From Desulfosporosinus acidiphilus SJ4 (GTDB taxonomy: Bacteria; Bacillota; Desulfitobacteriia; Desulfitobacteriales; Desulfitobacteriaceae), in assembly GCF_000255115.2 (NCBI RefSeq), contig NC_018068.1:4435977-4499976 (forward strand): 64,000 nucleotides of DNA, read 5' to 3'. A program made the position numbers and the translations under genes. Position 1 is the stretch's first letter; each line of letters opens with the position of its first letter. Below the pieces are notes generated by a model, which saw only the letters and a list, made by a program, of their open reading frames with translations, was not told the origin of the DNA and made no database searches. This document shows, in pieces, positions 52,892-63,000 of the stretch.

Positions 52892-54175
52892 TTAGGCATT
52901 CTGTTCTACTAAAAAGTTGACGGTCTTCTCTTGAATCAAACTTTGTTTATAGAACTCCATCTGTCCACGCTCTAGAAGGGATTGTTTGAGCAATGCAGGG
53001 TCTTGTTTAAAACGCTCACTAAGATTTTTGAGTCCTTCATTTACTTCGTCTTCAGTGACCGTAATTCCTTCTGCTTTTGCTACAGCTTCTAAAACTAAAT
53101 CTCTTTTAACGCTTTCCACGGCCTGAGGACGTAATCGTTCCCGCATGATTTCCTCTGAAGAGTTCGTAAACTGATAGTACTGATCCATGTTCATTCCCTG
53201 CTGAATGAGGCTGGTATTCAATTCCTCGAACATCTCATCAATTCGTTGCGTAAACATCGCTTCTGGAATTTCAACACTGGCGTTGTCTACCACTTTCGTA
53301 ATAATCGCTTTTAGGTGATCATCTTTTACTTTTGATTCAGCGATCTTCATTAATTTATTCCGCAAATCGTTTTTCAATTCATCAAGAGTATCAAATTCAC
53401 TAACATCTTTTGCAAATTCATCATCTAAAGGCGAAAGCTCTTTACGTTGGACTTTTTTAACATTGCATTTAAAAACAGCTTTTTGCCCTGCTAGCTCTGC
53501 ACTATGATATTCATCAGGGAAGGTAACGTTGACATCAATCTCCTTACCAACCTCAGCACCTATGAGACCTTCTTCAAAACCAGGAATAAAGGTCCCTGAA
53601 CCAATGACAAGCTCATAATTCTCAGCCTTGCCGCCCGCAAAGGGAACATCATTGGTGAAGCCCTCAAAGTCAAGGGTCACAATATCCCCATCTTCAATTT
53701 TACCATCTTCTATGCTTAAGAGTCTAGCATGCTGTTGTTGTCTGCCCTTTAATTCTTCCACAACTTCTTCTTCAGTGACGCTGGCAACATCTTGTTCTAT
53801 TTCTAAGCCTTTATAATCGCCTAAAATGACTTCTGGGCGAACGACGACTTTAGCTTTAAAAATCAGTTCTTTACCCTCTTCGATCTGAACCAGCTCAACA
53901 TCAGGACGATCAACAGGATTAATTCCGCTTTCTTCAACAGCTTGAGCATAAGCTGGCCCGATGATATGGTCAAGAGCCTCATCATAGAGAGCTGCCTTAC
54001 CCACTTGAAGTTCTACCATCCGGCGAGGAGCTTTCCCTTTGCGGAAGCCGGGAACATTCACCCTTTTAGCCAAGCTTTTTGCAGCTTGATCCACAGCTTG
54101 AGCGAATTTTTCCGCTTCAACTGTAACTTGCAAAGCCACTACATTTTTTTCAACATTTTCAACCGAGACTGACAT
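52892..54175 (-). CDS. tig: Trigger factor, ribosome-associated chaperone
   Basis: Peptidyl-prolyl isomerase and holdase at the exit tunnel. 427 residues: N-terminal ribosome-binding domain with the signature VPGFRKGKAPRRMVE (residues ~40-54), central FKBP domain (GDIVTLDFEGFTNDVPFAGG, IGSGTFIPGFEEGLIGAEVG) and a C-terminal helical cradle. ATG follows AAGGGGGAG. It is first in the tig-clpX block. Confidence 0.97.
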   Translation of the reverse strand: MSVSVENVEKNVVALQVTVEAEKFAQAVDQAAKSLAKRVNVPGFRKGKAPRRMVELQVGKAALYDEALDHIIGPAYAQAVEESGINPVDRPDVELVQIEEGKELIFKAKVVVRPEVILGDYKGLEIEQDVASVTEEEVVEELKGRQQQHARLLSIEDGKIEDGDIVTLDFEGFTNDVPFAGGKAENYELVIGSGTFIPGFEEGLIGAEVGKEIDVNVTFPDEYHSAELAGQKAVFKCNVKKVQRKELSPLDDEFAKDVSEFDTLDELKNDLRNKLMKIAESKVKDDHLKAIITKVVDNASVEIPEAMFTQRIDEMFEELNTSLIQQGMNMDQYYQFTNSSEEIMRERLRPQAVESVKRDLVLEAVAKAEGITVTEDEVNEGLKNLSERFKQDPALLKQSLLERGQMEFYKQSLIQEKTVNFLVEQNA

Positions 54176-54327
54176 ATGTTCTCCCCCTTAAAACACTATT
54201 TACTCTATGTGCAAGGCAAGTTTGGGATACTTCAATAGTCTTGCCTTTTTTTCAAGACTACAAACCCCGCTTAAGCCAAATACATCCTAAAAAGTTTAAT
54301 TTCAGACATTAAAGCTTAAATCTGCCT

Positions 54328-54352
54328 AAGGGGGAACATATCGTTCCCCCTT
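54328..54352 (-). terminator. 10-bp hairpin downstream of the deacetylase gene
   Basis: AAGGGGGAAC (54328-54337) pairs perfectly with GTTCCCCCTT (54343-54352), loop ATATC. It lies 150 bases after the deacetylase stop and upstream of tig. No strong U run on either strand; the only structure seen in this 320-base gap. Confidence 0.5.
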
Positions 54353-54498
54353 TATCACAAAGTTTCACGTAAAATGGGCATAAATCGAACCGAAAAATAC
54401 ACTAGCACATTATACCAGACTTAAGCTCCGTAATCAAATACAAGACATACAAGTTCTTAAGGTTTGCTCTTAGCTCCTATTAACGATTAGCTTAACGA

Positions 54499-55809
54499 TT
54501 AGCCATTTGTCTTGCTATGTAATGTTTGACCCTCATTAACTGCCTTATTGCCAAAGGTTATTCCCGAGGCAGCGTAGGAAAGCAGCTTTTCTCTGCTAAT
54601 CCAAACTAATTTCGTTTTGTTCCCTAAACGACCATTTTGTCGTTCTTTACCTTCCGGATGATAGATGAGCATGATCGTCCTTTGCAGCCAGGCAATACCC
54701 TTGCTCTTCCAAGTATCGGGCAAATCTTGAACCGTAAAGCCAAACCCTTTTACCCCGCGGTAGAGTAATGTTTCACCGATAAATACTTTTATGTTAGAGT
54801 ATCCCGGATTATTGGCTATATATCGCGCCAGATCCGGAAATGATATCAGAGCTTTACGCATGGCCTTGAGCGCCGTTTTCTGGGCGTCTCGTCCTTTAGC
54901 CTGAAGCCGAATATTATCGATATGGATTTCTGCCACCGTATCGCCTTTCTGCGCTAATAAGGTTCCCTCTTCCGAGTAAAGTTCAGGTCCCTCATAGATC
55001 GTTTTTTCCAAACGGAAAATATTCGTATCATCAACCCGCTCTACATGATGTTGTTTAGCATAATGGTGCTCCCACTTTTCCCATAGTCTGAACGTTAAGC
55101 GTCGCCCCAAGGACCAATCGGGAAATTCAAGGGGAACAAAGGGCAACTTTAATTGCTGCGGGATTTTGTCCGCTATTAACTCCAAGGCCCTTAGGGTATT
55201 TTCCGGTGCTCCGCTTTCTCCGCCGCTGTCATGAAGGACGACAATGGACCCCTCATTGACCTTTTTTAGGATCCTGGCATTAATATCTTCAGGTGAGCGC
55301 CGGGCCTCCCAATCATGGCCTTCGGCGTTCCATAAGACAGCTCTCATGTTATGTCTTTTAAGCCACAACCAAGTGACGAGATTAAAGGTCCCCCACGGAG
55401 GGCGCATCCAAGTTATTTTTTTATCCATCAGTTGCTCCAAGATACGAACACTTTCTGTCCATTCCCGGGCTGTTTTCCATGGGGATGTAAACCAAGCATA
55501 ATGATGAGAGAGGGAATGGACACCAATTTGATGCCCTTCTTTCACCATCTGTCGAATTAATTCCGGATATTTCGCTGCCTTTTCGGCAATTACAAAGAAG
55601 GTTACTGAAAGTTTGCGGCGTTTCAATACTTCCAGCAAACGTGGAGTGATCATGGGATCAGGCCCATCATCAAAGGTGAGTGCAACTCCCGGACTATATT
55701 GCCGCTTCCAGCTTCCAAAACCCAGGCGATGGAGAAACAAGTCAGGGATAATAGTATAGAGCGCCGCACATATCAATATGAAACCAATTACCATAACTGC
55801 CCAAAACAT
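54499..55809 (-). CDS. Polysaccharide deacetylase (NodB) with C-terminal YkoP-like domain
   Basis: 436 residues. An N-terminal transmembrane helix (VMVIGFILICAALYTIIPDL) anchors a CE4 deacetylase domain: catalytic ALTFDDGPDP at about 43-52, zinc histidines in GVHSLSHHY, arginine-tryptophan motif RPPWG, and the C-terminal His motif IVVLHDSGG. About 180 further residues (RLEKTIYEGPELYSEEGTLL, GDTVAEIHIDNIRL) resemble the YkoP-like domain found fused to such enzymes in bacilli and clostridia; its role is unknown. Probably modifies wall or other extracellular glycans. Pairs with the glycosyltransferase gene upstream. Confidence 0.88.
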   Translation of the reverse strand: MFWAVMVIGFILICAALYTIIPDLFLHRLGFGSWKRQYSPGVALTFDDGPDPMITPRLLEVLKRRKLSVTFFVIAEKAAKYPELIRQMVKEGHQIGVHSLSHHYAWFTSPWKTAREWTESVRILEQLMDKKITWMRPPWGTFNLVTWLWLKRHNMRAVLWNAEGHDWEARRSPEDINARILKKVNEGSIVVLHDSGGESGAPENTLRALELIADKIPQQLKLPFVPLEFPDWSLGRRLTFRLWEKWEHHYAKQHHVERVDDTNIFRLEKTIYEGPELYSEEGTLLAQKGDTVAEIHIDNIRLQAKGRDAQKTALKAMRKALISFPDLARYIANNPGYSNIKVFIGETLLYRGVKGFGFTVQDLPDTWKSKGIAWLQRTIMLIYHPEGKERQNGRLGNKTKLVWISREKLLSYAASGITFGNKAVNEGQTLHSKTNG

Positions 55810-55848
55810 GTTCTATCTCCCTATCTTTCTTGATACTCCTTCCGAATC

Positions 55849-57000
55849 CTAACCAATCCTCTGGGTGCTGCGCCGCTCTTCCACAAGCTGCAGGATTCCC
55901 TCCAAGGCCCGTTCCGCTGCACGACCCGGAACAGCCTTCGCAGCTGCTCCGCGCATTCCTTCTAAAATCTCGGGACGTTCTAAAAGGGTAAAGACAATTT
56001 TCTCCAGCTCATCTTCGTTCTCTGCAACCCGGCCGGCGCCGATTTGCGCCAAATAGCGGGCATTCTCTTCCTCTTGACCAGGAATTGGTTTGAAAATTAC
56101 TAAAGGAAGACGTTTTGTCAAGGCTTCCGAAACTGTCAGTCCTCCGGCCTTTGTTATGATCATATCCGCTGCACTCATCAATTCCTCAACATTGTTGACG
56201 AAACCGAAGCGTACCAGAGGATTCTTGTTATCTTCGACCAGCGAGTCCAAAGCTTTGTATAATTTTTCGTCCTGCCCGCAAACTACAATAGTCTGCAAAG
56301 GAACTGCAGCTTCCGATAAAGTTTTGCAAAGCCATTTTGCTCCGCCTAAAACTCCATACGCTCCGCCCATCACTAATACGGTAGGGAGCTTGGGATTCAT
56401 ATTTAATTTATTCAAGATCTTTTGGCGATCCAAGGTCCTTTCAAACTTTGGACTTACAGGAATCCCGCTGATATGGATGGATTGGGGATTAATTCCTCGA
56501 GCTACTAACCCTTCATAAACCCCTTCACATCCTACAATGTAATGATCTACCCCGGGGTGAATCCACTGACTATGCACCGCATAATCCGTGACCACCGTCA
56601 CCAAGGGAACATTTAACACTCCCCTGAGTCTTTGTTGTGCTAAAACGCCCGCAACCGTCGGATAGGTGCAAATTACGAGGTCAGGCTGTAAAACCTGAAT
56701 AAATCTCACGAATTCCCGTCGCCCTAAACCATTCAGAAAGCGCTGAAATAAGGAACCCGGAGGGATCTTCGAAGTGCGGTAATAAAACTTGCCCCATAGT
56801 CTGGGAGTATGTTTAATAAGTTCAATATAAGTATTTTTAACCACTGAATTAAATGTCTTGCTCAAAAAAGCGCCAAAGTCCAGGTGGGTAATCTTAACGT
56901 TCGGGTCCTTAGCTCGCAGAGCTTCTATAATTGCATCTGCGGCTCGAACATGCCCGGCGCCAAATGACGCCGAAAAAATCAGCACATTTAAGTGTTCCAC
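55849..57000 (-). CDS. Diacylglycerol glucosyltransferase/MGDG synthase-like glycosyltransferase
   Basis: Family GT28-type enzyme of about 383 residues, similar to UgtP and plant MGDG synthase, which glycosylate diacylglycerol at the membrane. The N-terminal acceptor domain has LIFSASFGAGHVRAADAI; the C-terminal donor domain has VLVMGGAYGVLGGAKWL, TIVVCGQDEKL and ADMIITKAGGLTVSEAL. GTG at 56998-57000 follows AGGAGG; longer frames upstream lack a site. Co-directional with the deacetylase 40 bases downstream, so probably an envelope-glycolipid operon. Exact substrate is inferred. Confidence 0.85.
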   Translation of the reverse strand: MEHLNVLIFSASFGAGHVRAADAIIEALRAKDPNVKITHLDFGAFLSKTFNSVVKNTYIELIKHTPRLWGKFYYRTSKIPPGSLFQRFLNGLGRREFVRFIQVLQPDLVICTYPTVAGVLAQQRLRGVLNVPLVTVVTDYAVHSQWIHPGVDHYIVGCEGVYEGLVARGINPQSIHISGIPVSPKFERTLDRQKILNKLNMNPKLPTVLVMGGAYGVLGGAKWLCKTLSEAAVPLQTIVVCGQDEKLYKALDSLVEDNKNPLVRFGFVNNVEELMSAADMIITKAGGLTVSEALTKRLPLVIFKPIPGQEEENARYLAQIGAGRVAENEDELEKIVFTLLERPEILEGMRGAAAKAVPGRAAERALEGILQLVEERRSTQRIG

Positions 57001-57185
57001 GAACAAACCTCCTTGTGAACTATGTTTAATTCTTTTGACCATTATAGCGTGAAATTGGCAATTCGCCAAATTATGGAGAACCCAATGAATCGAAGGGATA
57101 ACTCACAATCTTTGAGGGAACTATACTTTAGCAAATAATTCCGTCGATCCAAGCGTGAGAAATCTATCCAAAAAGGAGTAGGAAA

Positions 57186-57866
57186 ATGATCATCGTCGTG
57201 CTCAGAACTCTTATACTGTATGCCTTGGTTATTATAGCCCTTCGCCTTATGGGAAAACGGGAAATCGGTCAGTTGCAGCCTTTTGAACTGGTTGTTATTA
57301 TTATGATTTCCGAACTGGCTGCCATTCCAAGCGAAAATATCGGTATTCCCCTTCTCAGCGGTATTATACCCATTTTAGTTCTGCTCTTAACTGGCATAAC
57401 ATTGGCTTGGATTTCCTTAAAAAGCGAACGTGCCAGAGCAATTATTTGCGGCACACCCAGCGTCCTTATTGAGCGGGGAAAAATCATAGAAGATGAACTT
57501 AGAAAAAATCGTTATAGTCTCACTGATTTGCTGGAAGAGCTGCGTATTAAAAATGTACCAAACATCGCTGAAGTCGAATTTGCAGTTTTAGAGACCAACG
57601 GACAGCTGAGTGTTTTCCCCAAATCTCAGAATAGGCCAACAATCCCCAAGGATTTCATGCTAAAAACCCAATACGAAGGCCTGCCTCTGACAATTATCAT
57701 GGATGGTGTGCTGAATCATAAGAATCTCCGGCAGGGAAATAAAGAACTAAATTGGCTTATGAATGAGCTGAAAAAACAAAAAGTTGACCGTGTCGAAGAT
57801 GTTCTTTTGGCCTCTTTGGATAGCTCCGATACGCTGTTTGTTCAGGCTAAAAAACATCTTAACTAA
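57186..57866 (+). CDS. DUF421 (YetF/YrbG-like) membrane protein
   Basis: 226 residues, three N-terminal membrane helices (VLRTLILYALVIIALRLMGK, ELVVIIMISELAAIPSENIG, IPILVLLLTGITLAWISL) then a soluble DUF421 domain (IICGTPSVLIERGKIIEDELRKNRYS, LLEELRIKNVPNIAEVEFAV). The hallmark RLMGKREIGQLQPFELVV is intact. AAGGAG before ATG. The biological role is unknown; linked in Firmicutes to spores and envelope. A DUF4363 gene follows 21 bases downstream, a recurrent pair. Confidence 0.92.
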   Translation: MIIVVLRTLILYALVIIALRLMGKREIGQLQPFELVVIIMISELAAIPSENIGIPLLSGIIPILVLLLTGITLAWISLKSERARAIICGTPSVLIERGKIIEDELRKNRYSLTDLLEELRIKNVPNIAEVEFAVLETNGQLSVFPKSQNRPTIPKDFMLKTQYEGLPLTIIMDGVLNHKNLRQGNKELNWLMNELKKQKVDRVEDVLLASLDSSDTLFVQAKKHLN

Positions 57867-57887
57867 CTATAATCGAGGTGAAATCTT

Positions 57888-58268
57888 TTGCGCACCCTAC
57901 CCACGATCTTTGTAATTGTTGTTTTGTTGCTTGGCGGTTCTTTTTTATCTTATCAATATATCCAAAGAACAACCCAAAACCTTCACTCCCAAGTATCTAC
58001 CGTTGAACAATCTATCTCCAACAAGCAATGGGATGCTGCTCAAAGCAAATTGAGGGAAACCCAACAACACTGGGATAAGAACAAATTTTGGTGGACTATT
58101 CTTTTAGATCATCAAGAGATCGATAAAATTGACCTTAGCTTAACTCGCCTTGACAAATATCTGCTAACCCAAAACCTCTCCCTTTCTCTCGTTGAAGTTT
58201 CAACTCTAGAATTGTTATTTGATCACATTTCAAGTTCAGAACAGCTCAACCTTGAAAATATTTTATAA
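57888..58268 (+). CDS. DUF4363 family protein
   Basis: 126 residues from TTG (GAGGTGAAATC site). One N-terminal membrane helix (IFVIVVLLLGGSFLSYQYIQ) followed by a helical external domain with the family pattern QWDAAQSKLRETQQHWDKNKFWWTILLDHQEID. Co-transcribed with the DUF421 gene. Function unknown. Confidence 0.85.
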   Translation: MRTLPTIFVIVVLLLGGSFLSYQYIQRTTQNLHSQVSTVEQSISNKQWDAAQSKLRETQQHWDKNKFWWTILLDHQEIDKIDLSLTRLDKYLLTQNLSLSLVEVSTLELLFDHISSSEQLNLENIL

Positions 58269-58474
58269 TAATATGGCTCAATATTATTACATTAATTAGA
58301 TTTGGGATGAATTATAATTCATCCCAAGACGATTATACTATCTTTTTCCTTCATGTGCATATCTTATGTACTTCACCCCAAGCCATAATGCTCTGAATAA
58401 TGTATTAGCTTGTTTGACATCTTCTAACAAACTATATAAAATTTAATGAAATAGAATTCATGAGGTGAGTTTGA

Positions 58475-58921
58475 GTGAAAAAATCAGTTTATTTTTTAAT
58501 CCTATTATTAGTACTGGCAACAGTAGTATCTTGCGGCACCAAAAGTCCTGCAAGTAATGCAAATACCACAAGTAATGCAAATACCAATAGTTCTGCTGCT
58601 AACAAAACAAACGCCAGCACCAAAATAACTTACACTAAAGAATTTACATACCTTCCATCCTACAATGATACAAAAGCGACCACTTACACTCCTTCAAGCA
58701 CGAAACAGCCCCTCGGGAAGGCAGTCTATTATATCCAAAATACGACAGATACCAAGGTATTTGAAGATTATGAAGCACTCTTTAAGAAAGATGGCTGGAC
58801 TATTACTAAAGAACAAAAAGTTACCAGTTTCTCGGCGAAAAAGCAAGATCATGTAGCCAATATTTTAATATCCATTTTAAGCGGCACTAAAACTATAATC
58901 CTGACTGTTGATTCAAAGTAA
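58475..58921 (+). CDS. Small lipoprotein
   Basis: 148 residues. A lipoprotein signal (KKSVYFLILLLVLATVVSC) with lipobox VVSC at Cys20 is followed by an Asn/Ser/Thr-rich linker (SNANTTSNANTNSSAANKTN) and a compact domain of about 95 residues with FTYLPSYNDTKATTYTPSS and YEALFKKDGWTITKEQK. GTG start with GAGGTGAG upstream. No family is recognised. Confidence 0.8.
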   Translation: MKKSVYFLILLLVLATVVSCGTKSPASNANTTSNANTNSSAANKTNASTKITYTKEFTYLPSYNDTKATTYTPSSTKQPLGKAVYYIQNTTDTKVFEDYEALFKKDGWTITKEQKVTSFSAKKQDHVANILISILSGTKTIILTVDSK

Positions 58922-59035
58922 ATTGCGAAGCAACATGAAAGGGGCCTCGATCGGGGCACAAAGTTAATTTTATCAAACTAATCCTTATAGAACTAATTAA
59001 TTGAATCCTTATCTTCTTATATTGATATGAATACA

Positions 59036-59095
59036 AAGGATATGTCATTTTTCGTCCTTAAGTCCTATTTTATTTATGACTAATGACATATCCTT
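59036..59095 (+). terminator. 13-bp inverted repeat after the lipoprotein gene
   Basis: AAGGATATGTCAT (59036-59048) and ATGACATATCCTT (59083-59095) pair perfectly around a 34-nt AT-rich loop and are followed by TTCG. Possible terminator. Confidence 0.5.
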
Positions 59096-59154
59096 TTCGT
59101 ATCATTTCTCGTGTAAACTGTATATCAAATAAAATTCAAAAGGAGTTTTAAGCG

Positions 59155-59349
59155 ATGTATGGAAAAACGAACAAACCTGGAACTTTACAAACTGCACAGA
59201 TGATGTGCGAGAAGGTAACTACTTCCTTTGTTAGTGATTGTACAACTCGTTTAATGACACCTGAAGATTGGGAGAAATATGGGCCATTAACTATAACAAA
59301 ACAAAGAATGCATAAAAAGTACCTTGCCAATCACCGCTGCGAAGATTAA
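59155..59349 (+). CDS. Small protein of unknown function
   Basis: 64 residues with AAGGAG nine bases before the ATG and a strong terminator 45 bases after the stop, so it looks like a real, independently expressed gene. Soluble and basic, with three cysteines, and the segment TPEDWEKYGPLTITKQRMHK. No family is recognised. Confidence 0.6.
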   Translation: MYGKTNKPGTLQTAQMMCEKVTTSFVSDCTTRLMTPEDWEKYGPLTITKQRMHKKYLANHRCED

Positions 59350-59392
59350 TTGCATAAGATTTTCCCCACGTTTCAAACTGATTTGGCATCAA

Positions 59393-59418
59393 CCTCCGGA
59401 CACGGAGGCTATTTTTTT
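59393..59418 (+). terminator. Rho-independent terminator
   Basis: CCTCCG-gaca-CGGAGG followed by CTATTTTTTT. Ends the transcript of the 64-residue gene. Confidence 0.9.
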
Positions 59419-59602
59419 GGAAAACTTTCCTGGCGCTCAGCGACATGGGAGGCCGACAGTGAAAAGAAAAACGTCCTTTGGACGACTTTATTTTTCAAAA
59501 GGATAATAAACGGTATGATTACAGCATATATATCATAATAGACATACTTATTGTCTGTAGCGGGTACGCAGCCATTTCTCTCTAAAGGGAGGAATGGGGA
59601 TC

Positions 59603-59704
59603 ATGAAAACATATGAAACCATGATGGTTGTGATCGGGTCCTGTTCATTACTGGTTAGTTTACTGGTATTAGTCGTGGAGGTGATAAAAGCGATACTAAG
59701 GTAA
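59603..59704 (+). CDS. Holin-like toxin, TxpA/BsrG family (type I toxin-antitoxin)
   Basis: 33-residue peptide opening MKTYETMMVVIGSCSLLVSL, matching the (M)xxYExLxxMIxFxxL pattern of the TxpA/BsrG/Hol_Tox family, followed by a hydrophobic helix and a short basic end. GGGAGG lies ten bases before ATG. In Bacillus these peptides damage the membrane and are controlled by an antisense RNA that overlaps the toxin 3' end. Here the terminator at 59786-59813 and AT-rich DNA to its right leave room for such an RNA on the minus strand. The toxic activity is inferred from the family. Confidence 0.75.
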   Translation: MKTYETMMVVIGSCSLLVSLLVLVVEVIKAILR

Positions 59705-59785
59705 ACAATTTCCCAGATGGGTAAAAAGTAGCCAGCGATCAACCGAGCTACTTCTCACCGTACCAATATGGTTGTCTGCCCGCGC

Positions 59786-59813
59786 CGATAAGGATTTTCC
59801 TTATCGTTTTTTT
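59786..59813 (+). terminator. Terminator of the toxin transcript
   Basis: CGATAAGGA-ttt-TCCTTATCG, a perfect 9-bp stem followed by seven T residues. It defines a 3' UTR of about 100 bases after the toxin ORF, a feature of type I toxin mRNAs. Confidence 0.9.
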
Positions 59814-59939
59814 GCACTTGCATTATCATAATTATGATGAACTTCACATTTGTATTACAGGTAAAATAATATAAATTTTTAAAAAAACACCTTACAACGT
59901 ATATATATTCGACTTAAATATTTTGCTATTTGACTGTTT

Positions 59940-59987
59940 ACGAAAGAAACAAGAAATCCGCTCAGCAATTGATGTCAAGCGGATTTT
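59940..59987 (-). terminator. Terminator downstream of the Big_2 gene
   Basis: AAATCCGCT (59954-59962) pairs with AGCGGATTT (59978-59986), and the minus strand then reads TCTTGTTTCTTTCG. About 80 bases past the stop at 60066. Confidence 0.6.
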
Positions 59988-60065
59988 ACATTTTTGCGAA
60001 TGGTCAGATTGTCCGGAAAGTCTCCATATTGGAAGCTAACATATCTTTTCGTATCGATAAAACGT

Positions 60066-63000
60066 TTAAGACAAATAAATAACTGTAACACTACATGAAG
60101 CAGTCTTGTTTCCATCTTCACTCGTTACCGTAATAACTGCTCTTCCTGGTTTAATTGCGGTAACGTTCCCATTAGTATCAACCGTTGCTACTGAAGGGTT
60201 GCTTGATTTCCAGGTAAAGTTTTGGTTTGTTGCATCGCTCGGTGTGATGGTTGCCACTAAGGTATCACTGTTTCCAACTTTAACGATATCTGATGTCTTA
60301 TTAAGCGTGATCTTCGTAACGCCTGTTTGAACGAGTAACGCACAAGTTGAGGTAAATCCTCCGTCTTCTGAAGTTGCTGTGATATTAGCACTCCCTTCAG
60401 CTATTCCTTTAACGCGACCATAAGCATCTACCGTTGCCACGGAGGGGTTATCCGATGACCATGTAACTTTTTTATCGGTAGTATCACTTGGCCTAAAAGT
60501 AACACTTAATGTTTTCGTTACACCAATGTTAACTGTTGTAATATCGGGATTAACTGAGATACCTTTAGCTAAATTGGGAACAGTTACTTGACAAGAGGCA
60601 ACTTTATTGCCGTCTTGAGTCGCAACTGAAATTACTGTTGTTCCCGTCTTAACAGCAACAACCTTACCGTTCTGGTCAACCGTTGCCACCGAAGGATTAC
60701 TTGATTTCCAGGTAACGGCTTGATTGGTCGCATTACCGGGAGTAATAGCGGCAACCAAAGTATCGTTGTTTCCAACATTGATGGTGTCTGTCGTCTTACT
60801 AAGGACTATTTTCGTAACGCCCGTTTGAACCGTTACTGCACACGCTGCGGAAAGTCCTCCGTCATCACTCTTTGCAGTAATATTGGCACTACCCAAAGCA
60901 ATTCCTTTTACCCGTCCATAAGCGTCTACTGTTGCCACTGAAGTATTATCCGATGACCATGTAACCTTTTTATCCGTCGTATTGCTTGGTGTAAATACAA
61001 CGTTTAACGATTGTGTAAATCCTACATCGATGGTTGTACTTGTGAGATTCAAGGCAATGCTTGACGCTAAGTTGGGAACAGTTACTTGACAAGAGGCAAC
61101 TTTATTGCCGTCTTGAGTCGCAACTGAAATTACTGTTGTTCCCGTCTTAACAGCAACAACCTTACCGTTCTGGTCAACCGTTGCCACCGAAGGATTACTT
61201 GATTTCCAGGTAACGGCTTGATTGGTCGCATTACTGGGAGTAATGGTGGCAACCAAAGTATCGTTGTTTCCAACATTGATGGTGTCTGCCGTCTTACTAA
61301 GGACTATTTTCGTAACGCCCGTTTGAACCGTTATTGCACACGTTGCGGAAAGTCCTCCGTCATCACTCTTTGCAGTAATATTGGCACTACCCAAAGCAAT
61401 TCCTTTTACCCGTCCATAAGCGTCTACTGTTGCCACTGAAGTATTATCCGATGACCATGTAACCTTTTTATCCGTCGTATTGCTTGGTGTAAATACAACG
61501 TTTTAACGATTGTGTAAATCCTACATCGATGGTTGTACTTGTGAGATTCAAGGCAATGCTTGACGCTAAGTTGGGAACAGTTACTTGACAAGAGGCAACT
61601 TTATTGCCGTCTTGAGCCGCAACTGAAATTACTGTTGTTCCCGTCTTAACAGCAACAACCTTACCGTTCTGGTCAACCGTTGCCACCGAAGGATTACTTG
61701 ATTTCCAGGTAACGGCTTGACTGGTCGCATTACTGGGAGTAATAGCGGCAACCAAAGTATCGTTGTTTCCAACATTGATGGTGTCTGTCGTCTTACTAAG
61801 GACTATTTTCGTAACGCCCGTTTGAACCGTTACTGCACACGTTGCGACAAATCCTCCGTCATCACTTTTTGCAGTAATATTAGCACTACCATCTGCAATG
61901 CCTTTTACATTACCGTTAGTATCTACAGCAGCCACAGAAGTGTTATCTGATGACCACGTAACTTTTTTGTCCGTTGTAGCACTCGGCCTAAACACAACGC
62001 TTAACGATTTTGTAAATCCTACATCGATGGTTGTGCTTGCAGGACTCAAGGCTATGTTTGTCGCAGAATTAGGGACAGTAACGTGACAAGAGGCAGATTT
62101 ATTACCGTCTTGAGTTGTAACAGTAATTGTTGCCGTTCCACCATTAATCGCTAAAACCTTACCGTTCTGGTCAACCGTTGCCACCGAAGGATTACTTGAT
62201 TTCCACGTAACGGCTTGATTGGTCGCATTACTGGGGGTAATGGTTGTAACTAAAGTATCGTTGCTTCCAACTGCAATTGTATCCATTGTTTTGCTGAGAG
62301 CTATGCCAATGACTGAACCTGATGATGAATATAGAGTTGCTGCTTGTGGAAATTTTGTTTTATCCCAAGTAAAACCATGTTGTGACAAAAATATGTCAGT
62401 AACATTGTAAAACAAATTATTTAGGACACCGTCATTTGTCGCATCAACTTGATACCAAAATCCATTAAGTTGAACCATATTCCAGGCATGAAAATCCTCC
62501 GGCTGATTACCATTGAGATAGCCCTTAATTATTATCGTTTTAATTCCTGCGTCATTCAGCATTTTTTCCATTAACATAGCATATCCTTGACATACAGCTC
62601 TCCCATATGTTAAAGCATCATATGCGCTATGATATTGAAGACTGTAATCATAAGATACGTGACTCGTTATGTAATCGTGAATCGCTTTTTCCTTTTCGTC
62701 AGGAGTCATGCCAGGAGTAATAATGCTTGATACTATGGATTGTGCTTGACTAGTAACAAAGTCCTCCTCAGCCTTTGTCGTAATGTAGCTTACCGTGAAG
62801 GTTAAAACAGTATCATATTTACTTATGACATTTGCGTTATATTGTATATCTGAGAAAGAAAGAGCAAGATAATCATCTTGAGTAGACGCTTTATTCATCG
62901 TAGACATTAGGTTCCCGTTTTCTAATGTTTGGACATCTCCCGTATACTTAATTTCAAAAGGAGTCTCTCTGTCTACCATATCCTGATAGATTAAGCTTTG

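Noticed and set aside
60720-61950. Repeated 73-77-codon plus-strand frames in the Big_2 gene
   Set aside because: They recur only because the antisense coding DNA is duplicated every 498 bases.
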